64,000 nucleotides of DNA from Saprospiraceae bacterium (GTDB lineage Bacteria; Bacteroidota; Bacteroidia; Chitinophagales; Saprospiraceae): assembly GCA_020848995.1 (NCBI GenBank), contig JADLHA010000048.1, positions 1-64,000 of the forward strand, given 5' to 3'. How positions within the stretch are numbered: position 1 is the stretch's first letter; the number at the start of each line of letters is the position of its first letter. Of this stretch, positions 48,480-58,998 are shown in pieces. The position numbers and the translations under genes are program-made. The notes beneath the pieces were generated by a model. The model was given only the letters and a program-made list of their open reading frames with translations. It searched no databases and was not told the DNA's origin.

Positions 48480-49037
48480 ATGGGCTTCGTGATTCTTGAC
48501 CTGGAAGCTACCTGCTGGAAGCCGGATCTGTCCGGACGGGAACAGGAGGTCATTGAAATGGGCGCTTGTATAGTGAGTCCTCTTTGCGAAATCGCTTCGA
48601 GGTTTTCGAAGTTGATCAAACCGGAAAAGTTTCCCTTGCTTTCCGCCTACTGCATAAATCTCACGGGTATTTCTCAGGAGGAGATCAACCGCTCAAGAAC
48701 ATTTGATGTTGCCTGGCTTGAATTTTTAGATTGGATCGAACTGCATGTCGATGACGTTACCGGGATCTATTGTTGGGGGAAATTTGATCGCGAAATTTTG
48801 CTGGATTCATGTTACAAGTATGGGGTGCCCGCAGATATCCTACATTCTTATACAGACCTAAAACAGACCTATGCGTGCATAAAGGACTTGCCAAAACAGG
48901 TTGGACTTGACCGGGCACTTGCAATGGAAGGGATAGCCTTTGAAGGGAATCGTCACCGGGCTTTACCAGATGCCTACAATCTCAGTAAATTGTTCGTCAA
49001 ATATTTTGATGAATTTCTCAATGGAAGGAGTCGATAA
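48480..49037 (+). CDS. DEDDh 3'-5' exonuclease, ERI1/KapD-like
   Basis: FVILDLEATCWKPDLSGREQEVIEMGACIV (ExoI), YCWGKFDREIL (ExoII), NRHRALPDAYNLSKLF (ExoIII). Confidence 0.88.
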   Translation: MGFVILDLEATCWKPDLSGREQEVIEMGACIVSPLCEIASRFSKLIKPEKFPLLSAYCINLTGISQEEINRSRTFDVAWLEFLDWIELHVDDVTGIYCWGKFDREILLDSCYKYGVPADILHSYTDLKQTYACIKDLPKQVGLDRALAMEGIAFEGNRHRALPDAYNLSKLFVKYFDEFLNGRSR

Positions 49038-50097
49038 TGCTGCCGCTTCACGGATCACTCTAAGCGGTGATTTCTCTGCTGCTGATTGGCGGGGCAGAGG
49101 TTATGCGATTGTCGACGTGCGTTCGCCAGCGGAATATGCAAAAGGTCATTTGCCAGGTTCAGCCAATTTGCCCTTGTTTGGCGATGCGGAGCGGGCTGCG
49201 ATCGGGACTTGTTACAAGCTAAAGGGAAAACAAGCAGCCATCTCAATGGGCTTGGATTTCGTTGGCCCGAGGATGAGCAGTATGGTCAACGATGCGAAAC
49301 TGTACAATTCACCGTTACTTCTGTATTGTTGGCGAGGTGGAATGCGAAGCGCTTCAGTCGCATGGCTTCTTCATATGGCAGGCATGGAGGTAACTGTGAT
49401 CAACGGGGGGTATAAGGCCTATCGCACAAGGGTTCTCGAGTATTTTGAACGGTGTACATTGAAATGGCTCGTGCTCGGCGGCAGAACAGGCACTGGTAAA
49501 ACGGTTCTTTTGAACTTGCTCAGCGATAGGGGAGAGCCGGTAATTGACCTCGAAAGAATCGCCTGCCACAAGGGGTCTGCTTTTGGCTGGATCGGAGAGT
49601 CCAAGCAACCCACCAATGAAATGTTTGAAAACCTGCTATTTGAACAAATGCATGAGCTTGTCCAGCATCATACCTATGCATGGATTGAAAATGAGAGCCG
49701 ATCTGTCGGGAGCAATTTTATTCCACTTCCGTTGTGGGAGCAAATGAAAAGATCTCCGCTTCTCAATATTTCCCGGGATGACGCTTACCGTTTGCAACAT
49801 CTGCTAAGATGCTACGACCATAAAGATGCTGACGCTTTGGTAGTCTCTTTTGAGAAAATAGCGAAAAGACTTGGGTTGGAGTCTGCAGCAAAGGCCATCG
49901 ACTTTGTCAGGCAAGGAAAACTTGAAGCTGCGGCAAAAATTGCTTTAGACTACTATGATAAATGCTACGACTACAATCTTGACAACAATGTGAGTCCGGA
50001 AATTGTCAATATGGATTTTATGGGATGCTCAGATGACGAAGTTGTCAATGGGCTCATCGAATTTAGACTAAACTGGTATGGGCAAGGAGATAAATGA
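49021..50097 (+). CDS. mnmH: tRNA 2-selenouridine synthase
   Basis: Rhodanese domain VDVRSPAEYAKGHLPGSANLPLF and LLLYCWRGGMRSASVAWLL; P-loop LGGRTGTGKT; IDLERIACHKGSAFGWIG; ATG at 49021 preferred. Confidence 0.95.
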   Translation: MEGVDNAAASRITLSGDFSAADWRGRGYAIVDVRSPAEYAKGHLPGSANLPLFGDAERAAIGTCYKLKGKQAAISMGLDFVGPRMSSMVNDAKLYNSPLLLYCWRGGMRSASVAWLLHMAGMEVTVINGGYKAYRTRVLEYFERCTLKWLVLGGRTGTGKTVLLNLLSDRGEPVIDLERIACHKGSAFGWIGESKQPTNEMFENLLFEQMHELVQHHTYAWIENESRSVGSNFIPLPLWEQMKRSPLLNISRDDAYRLQHLLRCYDHKDADALVVSFEKIAKRLGLESAAKAIDFVRQGKLEAAAKIALDYYDKCYDYNLDNNVSPEIVNMDFMGCSDDEVVNGLIEFRLNWYGQGDK

Positions 50098-51142
50098 AGG
50101 AATCCGTTTAACGGCATACAGCCACGGTTCCGGATGTGGGTGTAAACTTTCGCCTGGGGTGCTCGATTCCATTTTGAAGCGGAATACCCGGTCAGATGCT
50201 CAGGGTTTTCCTGGTTTACTGGTAGGGTACGATCAATGCGATGATGCCGCGGTATTTGACCTGGGTGACGGCACGGGATTGGTAAGCACTACCGATTTCT
50301 TTATGCCAGTCGTCGATGAAGCTTATGATTTTGGACGCATTGCTTCTGCAAACGCTCTGAGCGATGTATATGCTATGGGTGGCAGGCCGTTGATGGCGTT
50401 GGGGATACTTGGTTGGCCGATCGACAAGTTACCGGTCCACTGTGCTGCGGAAGTGATCGAGGGCGCCCGTGCGGTATGTCGTGAGGCTGGCATTCCTCTG
50501 GCAGGGGGGCATTCAATCGATTGCCCTGAACCGCTGTTTGGTTTGGCAGTCAGTGGCAGGGTTTGCCTGCAACATTTGAAAACGAATGCCTCAGCTAGAC
50601 CAGGAGATGTTTTGTTCCTGACCAAGGGTCTTGGAATTGGCATTTTGACCACTGCTGGGAAAAAGGGCATTTTATTGCCAGAACATGCAGCCCTGGCCAG
50701 GGCCAGTATGCTCAGGCGGAACGACATTGGGGTTACACTTGGCAAGCTTTCTTGTGTCCACGCCATGACGGATATCACCGGATTTGGTTTGTGCGGGCAC
50801 CTTTTGGAATTGTGCTCCGCCTCCGCCTGCAATGCCAAAGTATATTATGATAACTTGCCGCTTGTCGACCAGGCGGTTTTTGAATACATCGGTAGAGGAG
50901 CGGTTCCCGGGGGAACTGGCAGAAATTGGGCGAGTTACGGACAACGCATTTTACTTGAGAACCCTGCCATGCGGGATCTCGTTGCCGATCCCCAAACCAG
51001 CGGTGGTTTGCTCATTGCCGTTGATCCTGTTGCTGCCGGAGAACTTGCCAATCGATTGATGAATGAAGGGCTGTACCACACGCCGGTTGGTGTACTTGAA
51101 GCGGTGCCTGCTGACGGCGAAAGTTCTGTTTGCGTATGCTAA
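50078..51142 (+). CDS. selD: Selenide, water dikinase (Cys form)
   Basis: IRLTAYSHGSGCGCKLSPGVLD, VSTTDFFMPVVDEAYDFGRIASANALSDVYAMGG, AGGHSIDCPEPLFGLAVSG, DPQTSGGLLIAV. Confidence 0.97.
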   Translation: MGKEINEGIRLTAYSHGSGCGCKLSPGVLDSILKRNTRSDAQGFPGLLVGYDQCDDAAVFDLGDGTGLVSTTDFFMPVVDEAYDFGRIASANALSDVYAMGGRPLMALGILGWPIDKLPVHCAAEVIEGARAVCREAGIPLAGGHSIDCPEPLFGLAVSGRVCLQHLKTNASARPGDVLFLTKGLGIGILTTAGKKGILLPEHAALARASMLRRNDIGVTLGKLSCVHAMTDITGFGLCGHLLELCSASACNAKVYYDNLPLVDQAVFEYIGRGAVPGGTGRNWASYGQRILLENPAMRDLVADPQTSGGLLIAVDPVAAGELANRLMNEGLYHTPVGVLEAVPADGESSVCVC

Positions 51143-51285
51143 AGGGACTTGCCCGCACAGAGCACTTACTCCGGGAAGGGTATTGGAGCACTTAGGGTAT
51201 TACCTCAAAGCAGATGTTAACATAATATAAATTATGGGAAAAATGAAGAGCCTGGATGCTGGAGCTTTCGTCGTATATTTGTATA

Positions 51286-51951
51286 ATGGCACTAATGGAT
51301 TGGCTAAAATCTATTTTTTCACGGAAACCTGCAAAACCTGACCGTGTAATTGAAAATGCGGAAAATCCTGACTTATGGATTCGGATTAAGCGAGCTGGGG
51401 GCAAAGACGACCAGGAGGTCGATGGTGTGAATGTTGATGTGTTCGAGCACCGTAGTTCCGAAAATGACGGGAAATCTGACGTAGCCGAACGGCCATTTGG
51501 AGAGCGCGCCGCCGATTTTGTAGAGGGTACGGTGGATGAAGTGAAGGAGCAAGGGACCAGGCTATGGAATGAGCTCTCTGAGCAGGCCAGGCAAGTGGAT
51601 GAGGCGACGAAGCCCCTGCGCGATAAACTGGTGCAAAAGGCCGAAGAGGTCGCAGATCGCGTGGATGACTTTATCGACAAGACCCTGGAAAAGGCAAAGG
51701 ATCTTGAGCGCAAAGAGGCAGAACAAAACCCAGATAAGGACGGGGACGGGATTGCCGACACCCCACCCGATTTTGTCGAGAATATGGGCGATAAACATGG
51801 CGATTTTTTCGAAAAGGCGGAGAAGTGGTTGGATCAACAGGAAGGCAGTCGTGGCAATTCCGGGTTGTCTCCGGACCCCGGATCAACCAATGGAAAGAAA
51901 ATACATCCGCTTGAATTGCCTAAGGATCCGGCAGAGGACTCTCCGGATTAG
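51286..51951 (+). CDS. Charged helical protein with a DPDKDGDGIADT-type Ca-binding-like motif
   Basis: ATG at 51286; acidic/basic heptad-like helices (VDEVKEQGTRLWNELSEQARQVDE...), then NPDKDGDGIADTPPDF. Confidence 0.7.
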   Translation: MALMDWLKSIFSRKPAKPDRVIENAENPDLWIRIKRAGGKDDQEVDGVNVDVFEHRSSENDGKSDVAERPFGERAADFVEGTVDEVKEQGTRLWNELSEQARQVDEATKPLRDKLVQKAEEVADRVDDFIDKTLEKAKDLERKEAEQNPDKDGDGIADTPPDFVENMGDKHGDFFEKAEKWLDQQEGSRGNSGLSPDPGSTNGKKIHPLELPKDPAEDSPD

Positions 51952-51998
51952 CAAGTTTTTCCTTTTGACAAAAAATTGAAATTTAAATTATTATCAAT

Positions 51999-52490
51999 AT
52001 GGCCATCACTGATTTTTTTAAACGACTCTTTGGTAAGACAAAGGCAAGGACAGAAGAGTTCCTGGACAAGGCAGAGGACATCGCCGAGAAGAAGTGGGAG
52101 CAACTGGAAGATAAAGGCGAAGCACTGGCTGAAAAGACGAAGGATTGGGCTGAAGAAAAGGCTGAATCTTTGAAACACAAGGCCAGTGAGACCGTCGAAC
52201 GGATCAAATCTTCGGAGACCTATCAAAAGGCCGAAGATGCTTTAGATCAAACCGTCGATGCAGCCCGGGATCTAGGCCATGGGGTGGTTGAGAATTTTCA
52301 GGAATTCGGCCATAAAGTGGCAGATGCCATTTCAGATCTGCGAAGCGATAAGGAACCCAAAGCAGATGCAAAGGACCTGGCTTCGTCGGAAACGGCCCCT
52401 TCGGGTGATGCGGAGAAAAGTGGAGAAACTGCATCCTCAGCCGACGCCACCGGCAACGATTCCGGGGCAAGCGGTCCTCCAACGGCTTAA
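51999..52490 (+). CDS. LEA-/apolipoprotein-like amphipathic helical protein
   Basis: DKAEDIAEKKWEQLEDKGEALAEKTKDWAEEKAESLKHKASETVERIKSSETYQKAEDALDQTVDAARD 11-mer-like repeats; low-complexity tail. Confidence 0.75.
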   Translation: MAITDFFKRLFGKTKARTEEFLDKAEDIAEKKWEQLEDKGEALAEKTKDWAEEKAESLKHKASETVERIKSSETYQKAEDALDQTVDAARDLGHGVVENFQEFGHKVADAISDLRSDKEPKADAKDLASSETAPSGDAEKSGETASSADATGNDSGASGPPTA

Positions 52491-52496
52491 TAGTGG

Positions 52497-52907
52497 ATGA
52501 ATAGCCTCCGACTCTTTTTCGTGATGGCGCTGCTCGTCATTTCCGCGGTTTATGTTTTGTCGTGCGCGGGAAATTCTGGAAATGCGAAAAGCTCATCAGA
52601 TGAATTTTACGTCGATAAGGACTGGATTGAAGTGCATTTTCACCGCTCCATGCCTACTGAAAAACTCGTTGAGCTCCGGGAGCGGTTGAGCCAGTATGGC
52701 GTTCAGTTGAAGTATCTGGCCATACAGCGCGATACGCTCAAAAATATTACCAGGTTCCAGATTGAAGTACATGATGGAAGGGGAAGCATTGCCCGTTCGA
52801 CCACCGAGTTTTTAGATGAGATCCCATACGGCATCCGGGTGAAAAGGGATGACCAGACGAGTGCAGAGTTTAAGGTTGGACCACTTTATAAGCGGCGGGG
52901 CGAATAG
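52497..52907 (+). CDS. Predicted lipoprotein of unknown function
   Basis: Signal peptide and lipobox-like YVLSCAGNSG; co-directional and 6 nt after the LEA-like gene. Confidence 0.7.
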   Translation: MNSLRLFFVMALLVISAVYVLSCAGNSGNAKSSSDEFYVDKDWIEVHFHRSMPTEKLVELRERLSQYGVQLKYLAIQRDTLKNITRFQIEVHDGRGSIARSTTEFLDEIPYGIRVKRDDQTSAEFKVGPLYKRRGE

Positions 52908-52962
52908 AGCCGGACCAATTTACAAGGACGCTAATGGGACGGGCAATTGTTGCTTTCATACC

Positions 52963-53481
52963 TCAGAGCAGCTTCTCCAGGTTTGCAGGGCTGTAATTGA
53001 GGGATTTAAGCACCTTGCGGTCTTCCTGTCGATATACCAGAAAAAGGTGCTGCTTGGCGACAATTTCAGAGGTGACGTTCCTTTCGCGAAGGTACTTTTC
53101 CTGAGTTGCCTTGGCTTCCTCAAGGGACTTACAGGCCTTGCTCATGTTGGATCGTTGCACTTCCTCGAAGAGTTCTCCAAAACGGGACCCAAGTCCGAAT
53201 TCGTGAATGGCTCCAGACAAAACGTATTGAAGGTCGCAAAAGGCATCAACCACTGCAACGAGATCCCGCTGCTCAATGGCTTCGCGCAGTTCGCGCAATT
53301 CCTCTTCGAGCAGGGAGAGACGCAGCCGGCAGCGCGAATCGTCGGGTATCTGTGGGGTATCCAGTACGGGTAGATCGAAAAGCTGGTGAAACGCCCCTAC
53401 CCCATTCAGCGCTTTGGCTTCTTCAAATGTAGCCTTGCTGTTCGGCTGATCCTTTTCTTCGTTTGGTTTTATCATTGACAT
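52963..53481 (-). CDS. MazG-like / all-alpha NTP pyrophosphohydrolase-superfamily protein
   Basis: LLEEELRELREAIEQRDLVAVVDAFCDLQYVLSGAIHEFGLG carries the EExxE...D metal-binding pattern. Confidence 0.82.
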   Translation of the reverse strand: MSMIKPNEEKDQPNSKATFEEAKALNGVGAFHQLFDLPVLDTPQIPDDSRCRLRLSLLEEELRELREAIEQRDLVAVVDAFCDLQYVLSGAIHEFGLGSRFGELFEEVQRSNMSKACKSLEEAKATQEKYLRERNVTSEIVAKQHLFLVYRQEDRKVLKSLNYSPANLEKLL

Positions 53482-53496
53482 CGATTGGTAGGTTCA

Positions 53497-54792
53497 TTAT
53501 TCCCCGCCAAGTGCTTCGAGTTTGGCTTTGTACGCATTTGACTTGTCAAACTCCGACTTTTTTGCATAAATTTCTTTGAGGGCTATCAGGGTGTTTTTGT
53601 CTTTTGGCTCGAGATTTTCCGCCTTTTCAAAATAAGGCAGAGCCTTGTCGAAATATACACCCATCTCTGCCTTCAGTTCGTTGTATTTTTTAGTACCCTC
53701 TTTGGTATAGTTTGAACTGAGTTTATTGGCTTCTTTTGAAATCAAAGCTGCGCGGTTGTAGTAAAGAGCTCCGAGACTGTACTGGGTATTGAAATCCTTG
53801 TCGTTGATCCCTATGGCTTGTAGATAGTGTTTCTCTGCGTTTGCGTAATGTTCGTAGCCGAGGTCCATTTGTCCAGTCTCCCAAGCGGACTGGCAGAGGT
53901 TGTCGTAAACGTTGCCCAAGGTCGTATAGACTGAAACGTTGTTGGGCTCTTTTTCTATGGCCAATTTCAGTTTGTCGACGAGCACATTCAACTTGCCCTG
54001 TTTGAGGAAGTGGTTGATTTCGGTAAAAAGCAGTGAAGTTTCATTGGGGAATCGCTCGCGGCCCTCATTGAGCACTCCCTCAGCCTTTGCCGAATCCGTC
54101 AGCGCATAGTACTGGTATAAGCCTTCGTACACAAAAGCTTCGTTGTATTTTGCTGCGCGGAGTTCTTCAAGATATGGAGCCGCTTCGGCTGGCATCTTGG
54201 CATTGACAGCACAGGCCGCTGCAAGGTATTTCTGCTTCTGGCGATCTTCCTCATTGGGGAAGATGCTTTTGATGCCGCCCTCTGTGATCATTTCATCAGC
54301 CTTTACCACGGCCGCAAACTGCTTATAAGCCGAAGCAAAATCTCCTGCTTCATAGGCATTCAAACCGTAATTATTGAGTGATTTCGAAGCTTCGGCCATA
54401 GCGTTGAGCGCTTCTTTGGTTTCGTGTGATTTTGTGGAGAATTGCTTTGCCTTGAGGAGTGCTTCAAATGCGGTAATGGCCGCCTCCGGATATTTTACGG
54501 GGTATCGCTTGCTAAATTGCTGGGCGATGAGCATGGAATCGCCTTCAAGCGCACAAATGGCATTGTAAACCCTTCCCAGAACACTCCACGTCCTGAATTG
54601 GCTTGAAATGCTTTCATCGGAACTGGCTTGATCGATCAACGACTTAGCTTCCCAAAGGCGATCGACGTTACCCGTTGGGTCGATGTAGTAACTGGCTAAT
54701 TTGCTGTCGGCTTTTTTGACCATTTTCGCCGCTTCCTGCCCGAAGGCATTTGCCGCAATGAACATGGAGAGAAAGGCAATGATGGTTTTCAT
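53497..54792 (-). CDS. Exported TPR-repeat protein
   Basis: MKTIIAFLSMFIAANAFGQ signal peptide (start 54792); multiple TPR-like helices (YTTLGNVYDNLCQSAWETGQMDLGYEHYANAEKHYLQAIGI...). Confidence 0.82.
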   Translation of the reverse strand: MKTIIAFLSMFIAANAFGQEAAKMVKKADSKLASYYIDPTGNVDRLWEAKSLIDQASSDESISSQFRTWSVLGRVYNAICALEGDSMLIAQQFSKRYPVKYPEAAITAFEALLKAKQFSTKSHETKEALNAMAEASKSLNNYGLNAYEAGDFASAYKQFAAVVKADEMITEGGIKSIFPNEEDRQKQKYLAAACAVNAKMPAEAAPYLEELRAAKYNEAFVYEGLYQYYALTDSAKAEGVLNEGRERFPNETSLLFTEINHFLKQGKLNVLVDKLKLAIEKEPNNVSVYTTLGNVYDNLCQSAWETGQMDLGYEHYANAEKHYLQAIGINDKDFNTQYSLGALYYNRAALISKEANKLSSNYTKEGTKKYNELKAEMGVYFDKALPYFEKAENLEPKDKNTLIALKEIYAKKSEFDKSNAYKAKLEALGGE

Positions 54793-54875
54793 GGCTGGAA
54801 TTTTGTCATATAAACTGAGTGTGGCTGGCATTAATTCTCAAATCAAAGCTCAATTTAGTTAAGGGAAAGCTAAAG

Positions 54876-57392
54876 TTATTCATCGTCGTCGGCCTCTTCA
54901 GGCGACGGAGAAAAAGGTGTTGAGGCCAGGGAATCGGCAGAATCATCCTCTTCCCGGTCAATTACGGTCACGTCGGCAATTTCGTCACCTTCATCGAGGC
55001 GAATCAGACGAACTCCCTGGGTTGCGCGTCCCATGGTGCGCAATTCTCCCACTTCCATGCGAATCATGACGCCCTGGGTAGTTGTGATCATGAGGTCCTG
55101 ACTGTCGTTTACATTTTTGATGGCTACCAGCTCCCCGGTTTTTTCCGTGAGCTTCAGGGTGCGAACGCCCTTGCCACCCCGGTTGGTGACGCTGTAATCT
55201 TCGAGTGCGGTGCGCTTGCCGTTGCCCTTTTCGGAAACGACCAGGATGGTCGTGGCAGTATCCTCCGGATCAACGCAGACCATTCCAACGACCCAGTCCC
55301 CTTCCGCATCCAGGCGAATGGCGCGCACACCGGCTGCATTGCGCCCCATGGCCCTGACCTTAGACTCAGAAAAGCGGATCGCCCTCCCCTTTCTGTTTGC
55401 AATGACGACTTCATTGCGGCCATTGGTAAGCTTTGCTTCGACGAGCTGGTCGCCATCGTGGATGTTGATGGCTATGATCCCATTGGCCCTCGGCCGGCTG
55501 AAATCTCTCAGACTGCTCTTTTTGATGATGCCATTTTTAGTGCACAGCAAAATAGAATGGGAATCGAGGAAAGCCTGGTCTTCCAGATCTTCCACGTTGA
55601 TGTAGGCCCTTACCCGGTCTTCTTGCGGAAGATTCAGCAGGTTCAGAATAGAGCGGCCGGTGCTGACCTTACTCGTCTCGGGGATTTCATAAACCCGCAG
55701 CCAGTAACACTTGCCCAATTCTGTGAAAAGCAGCAGGTAATTGTGGTTGCTGGCAACAAACATGTGTTCTATGAAATCTTCCTCCCGTGTCTTACTTCCG
55801 GTAGATCCTCGGCCACCTCGGCTCTGGGTACGGTATTCGCTGACCTTGGTGCGCTTGATGTAACCGAGATGGGTTATGGTGACCACGACCTGGTCGTTTG
55901 CGATCATGTCTTCGATGTTGATGTCCCCATCGACCTGAGTGATCTCGGTTTTCCGGTCGTCGCCGAATTTGTCTTTTACGTTGGTGAGCTCCCGGCGGAT
56001 GATGTCTCTTTGCAGCGATTCGTCAGCAAGGATTCTTTCCAGCCGCTCGATTTCTGCAAGCAGTTGTTGGTATTCCTCCTTGATTTTGTCTCGTTCCAGT
56101 CCGGTCAGACGCTGAAGACGCATGTCGAGAATGGCCTTGGCCTGTATTTCGGAGAGCTGGAATTGGGTCATCAATCCAGTTTTGGCTTCATCCACGGTAG
56201 CGGAGGCCCGAATCAGGGCAATCACTTCGTCGAGGTGGTCCAAGGCGATGAGCAAACCTTCGAGGATGTGGGCGCGCTCCCGTGCATTTTTCAACTCGAA
56301 TTGTGTACGGCGCACGATGACTTTAAGTCGGAACGCAATGAATTCGGAGAGGAGGGCGCGAAGGCCAAGGCTCATCGGCCGGCCATTCACCAGGGCAATG
56401 TTGTTGATGCCGATGCTCGTTTGAAGCGACGTGTATTTGTATAGATTGCTCAGCACGACACTTGAAATGGCGTCCCTTTTTAGTTCGATGATGACCCGGA
56501 TGCCGTCGCGGTCCGATTCGTCGCGGATGTCGCTTATGCCAGCAATCCTTTCTTCGTTTACGAGGTCAGCCATTTTTTGGATCATCATGGCCTTATTGAC
56601 CTGATAGGGCACCTCAGAGATGAGGATAACTTCCCGGTTGTCGATGACCTGGATTTCTGCTTTGCCGCGTAAAAGAATCTTGCCTTTGCCGTTTTCATAG
56701 GCTTCGCGAATGCCGCTGACCCCATAGATCGTTCCTCCGGTTGGAAAGTCCGGCCCCGGCAGGTGGGTCATGAGCTCGTCAAGATCGATCGCAGGATTGT
56801 CCAACATGGCGATCGCAGCATTACAGACCTCTGAGAGGTTGTGGGGAAGCATGTTGGTAGCCATGCCTACGGCGATGCCGGAAGAACCGTTGATCAGCAG
56901 GTTTGGGATCTTGGCGGGCAGGACCGAGGGTTCCTCCAGGCTGTCGTCGAAATTCAGCCTCCAGTCTACTGTATCCTTATCGATGTCATCCAGCAATTCT
57001 TCTGAAATTCTGGAGAGCCTAGCTTCGGTGTAACGCATGGCTGCCGGGCTGTCTCCGTCCATCGATCCAAAATTGCCCTGGCCGTCTACCAGCGGGTAGC
57101 GCATGGACCAGTCCTGAGCCATGCGGACCATGGCATCATAAACGGAGCCGTCACCGTGCGGATGGTACTTTCCAAGGACTTCCCCGACAATCCGTGCCGA
57201 TTTTTTATAGGGTTTGTTGTAAGGCAACCCGAGTTCGTGCATCCCATACATCACCCTGCGATGTACCGGTTTGAGTCCGTCCCGGACGTCCGGAAGGGCC
57301 CGAGCTACGATTACGGACATCGAATAGTCGATGTACGAATTTCGCAGCAACTCCTCGATGTTTACCGGGATGATTTTATCATTTTCCTGCAT
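54876..57392 (-). CDS. gyrA: DNA gyrase subunit A
   Basis: [86 protein letters not shown]; beta-propeller C-terminal domain; acidic tail. Confidence 0.98.
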   Translation of the reverse strand: MQENDKIIPVNIEELLRNSYIDYSMSVIVARALPDVRDGLKPVHRRVMYGMHELGLPYNKPYKKSARIVGEVLGKYHPHGDGSVYDAMVRMAQDWSMRYPLVDGQGNFGSMDGDSPAAMRYTEARLSRISEELLDDIDKDTVDWRLNFDDSLEEPSVLPAKIPNLLINGSSGIAVGMATNMLPHNLSEVCNAAIAMLDNPAIDLDELMTHLPGPDFPTGGTIYGVSGIREAYENGKGKILLRGKAEIQVIDNREVILISEVPYQVNKAMMIQKMADLVNEERIAGISDIRDESDRDGIRVIIELKRDAISSVVLSNLYKYTSLQTSIGINNIALVNGRPMSLGLRALLSEFIAFRLKVIVRRTQFELKNARERAHILEGLLIALDHLDEVIALIRASATVDEAKTGLMTQFQLSEIQAKAILDMRLQRLTGLERDKIKEEYQQLLAEIERLERILADESLQRDIIRRELTNVKDKFGDDRKTEITQVDGDINIEDMIANDQVVVTITHLGYIKRTKVSEYRTQSRGGRGSTGSKTREEDFIEHMFVASNHNYLLLFTELGKCYWLRVYEIPETSKVSTGRSILNLLNLPQEDRVRAYINVEDLEDQAFLDSHSILLCTKNGIIKKSSLRDFSRPRANGIIAINIHDGDQLVEAKLTNGRNEVVIANRKGRAIRFSESKVRAMGRNAAGVRAIRLDAEGDWVVGMVCVDPEDTATTILVVSEKGNGKRTALEDYSVTNRGGKGVRTLKLTEKTGELVAIKNVNDSQDLMITTTQGVMIRMEVGELRTMGRATQGVRLIRLDEGDEIADVTVIDREEDDSADSLASTPFSPSPEEADDDE

Positions 57393-57420
57393 TGATTCCA
57401 AATGTGGGTTTATGAGGCCG

Positions 57421-57428
57421 CAAAGTTA
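57421..57428 (-). promoter_or_regulatory. gyrA promoter -7 box TAACTTTG
   Basis: Exact TAnnTTTG on the minus strand, ~29 nt upstream of the gyrA ATG, with TTTTG ~24 nt further upstream. Confidence 0.6.
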
Positions 57429-57520
57429 CAAAACCCCTTGCTTTTTATAGGCCAAAATTGTGAATAAAATCAATTTAAATATTAGATATTCAATCATTTA
57501 CAAATAACAGTTCGCTGGAA

Positions 57521-58309
57521 TTGGCCTGTGGAGCGACTCCTTGGCCTGGCCTTTCTAACTTTGCACAAATAAAGCCACTGACGCAAGTCAAACCATACAG
57601 CCCTTCCGGATCTAAAAAGGATCAGGTCACCCGGATGTTCGATCGCATTTCGGGTAGCTATGACTTCCTGAACAGTATGCTTTCCCTAGGTATCGACCGG
57701 TATTGGAGGTCTCGTCTGGTCAGGGGGCTGCCCTTTGAACGGGAAAGTGACCTGAATTTTTTGGACGTCGCCGCAGGGACTGGGGCCTTGTCGATCGCAG
57801 CCGCTAAATGTTACCCCAATGCCCGGATCTTCGCCGTTGACCTGTCTAAGGGTATGCTTCTGAAAGCGGAAGCCATCTTCAAAAAAAGAAATCTTGACAG
57901 CCGGATCTCCACCTGTTTGGGAGATGCCGAGGCCCTCCCCTTTACCGACGAGCATTTTGATGCAGTTTTCATCGCTTTTGGCGTCAGGAATTTTGAACAT
58001 CTATCTCTTGGCTTGTCTGAAATGAGGCGTGTGCTGAAACCCGGGGGCGCAATTCACATTTTGGAGTTTTCGCGTCCGACCAAATTCCCTTTTAAACAGT
58101 TGTTCGCTTTTTATTTTCGCTATGTGTTGCCGCGGATTGGAAACTGGTGGTCCCGCGACCCGAGGGCTTATGCCTACCTGTTCGAATCTGTACAACATTT
58201 TCCTGATTATCAGCGTTTCACACAGATCATGGCAGAAGCTGGCCTGAAGAACTGTCAATTCAATCCCCTGACTTTCGGAATATGCACCATTTACTGCGGT
58301 ACCAAATAA
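57521..58309 (+). CDS. ubiE: Demethylmenaquinone methyltransferase
   Basis: VTRMFDRISGSYDFLNSMLSLGIDRYWR, FLDVAAGTGALSI, AFGVRNFEHLSLGLSEMRRVLKPGG. True start is probably downstream of 57570, because a -7 box lies inside the listed N-terminus. Confidence 0.95.
   Translation: MACGATPWPGLSNFAQIKPLTQVKPYSPSGSKKDQVTRMFDRISGSYDFLNSMLSLGIDRYWRSRLVRGLPFERESDLNFLDVAAGTGALSIAAAKCYPNARIFAVDLSKGMLLKAEAIFKKRNLDSRISTCLGDAEALPFTDEHFDAVFIAFGVRNFEHLSLGLSEMRRVLKPGGAIHILEFSRPTKFPFKQLFAFYFRYVLPRIGNWWSRDPRAYAYLFESVQHFPDYQRFTQIMAEAGLKNCQFNPLTFGICTIYCGTK
57556..57563 (+). promoter_or_regulatory. -7 box TAACTTTG upstream of ubiE
   Basis: Exact TAnnTTTG. Confidence 0.45.
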
Positions 58310-58998
58310 GTCTCATCCTGCTGGGAATGCTGTGCCTTGCTACCGCATGGGGCCAGGAAAGAACGGGAAGCTACCATTACAACTCGTTTAAAAACAAAAA
58401 GCATTATTTCGGTCTTACCCTGGGTTACAACTCAAGCGGATTTAAGATCGAACACTCGCGCAGATTCATCAACAATGAATTGTACCGTTGGAATGAAGGG
58501 GTGAGCAACCCTGGGTTGACATTGAGTATGATCACCAATTTCAAGCTCGGAGACCATTTTGATTTCAGGGTGCTGCCTTCCATCGCTTTGTCCTACAGAA
58601 CCCTGTCTTATCAGGAACTCAACAGCACGGTGGAACGCAAAGAACGCATTGAGTCAGTTTTCGGGGAACTTCCGCTCCTGCTCCGGTTTACCAGTATGCC
58701 ATACCGGGACAAGCGCGTTTTCTTTCTGGCGGGAGTAAAGTATTCTTATGATTTTTCATCCAACAGCAGATCCGACAAGAACTTTTTTAAGATCATACGC
58801 ATCTCTCCTCACGATTTTCAGTTTGAAGTGGGTGCCGGAATACAACTTTACCTGCGTTATTTCATTTTTTCGCCGGAAATCAAATTTTCACATGGCTTAA
58901 ACAATGTGTTGATCTACGATGCCACGCTCCCCGAATCGACGATCATCGAGAAATTGTTTTCGAAAAGCTTCACGATTTCATTTCATTTTGAGGGATGA
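58282..58998 (+). CDS. porT: PorT-family protein, probable T9SS component
   Basis: Signal peptide; beta-barrel strands (YHYNSFKNKKHYFGLTLGYNSSGFKIEHS...); directly downstream of ubiE, a known ubiE-porT/sprT arrangement in Bacteroidota. Confidence 0.82.
   Translation: MHHLLRYQISLILLGMLCLATAWGQERTGSYHYNSFKNKKHYFGLTLGYNSSGFKIEHSRRFINNELYRWNEGVSNPGLTLSMITNFKLGDHFDFRVLPSIALSYRTLSYQELNSTVERKERIESVFGELPLLLRFTSMPYRDKRVFFLAGVKYSYDFSSNSRSDKNFFKIIRISPHDFQFEVGAGIQLYLRYFIFSPEIKFSHGLNNVLIYDATLPESTIIEKLFSKSFTISFHFEG

Noticed and set aside
50078-51142. Possible selenocysteine-containing SelD
   Set aside because: The catalytic position reads Cys (SGCGCK), not in-frame TGA.
55458-56444. 328-aa plus-strand ORF opposite gyrA
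   Set aside because: Fully antisense to an unmistakable gyrA; composition is typical of shadow ORFs in GC-rich codon positions.
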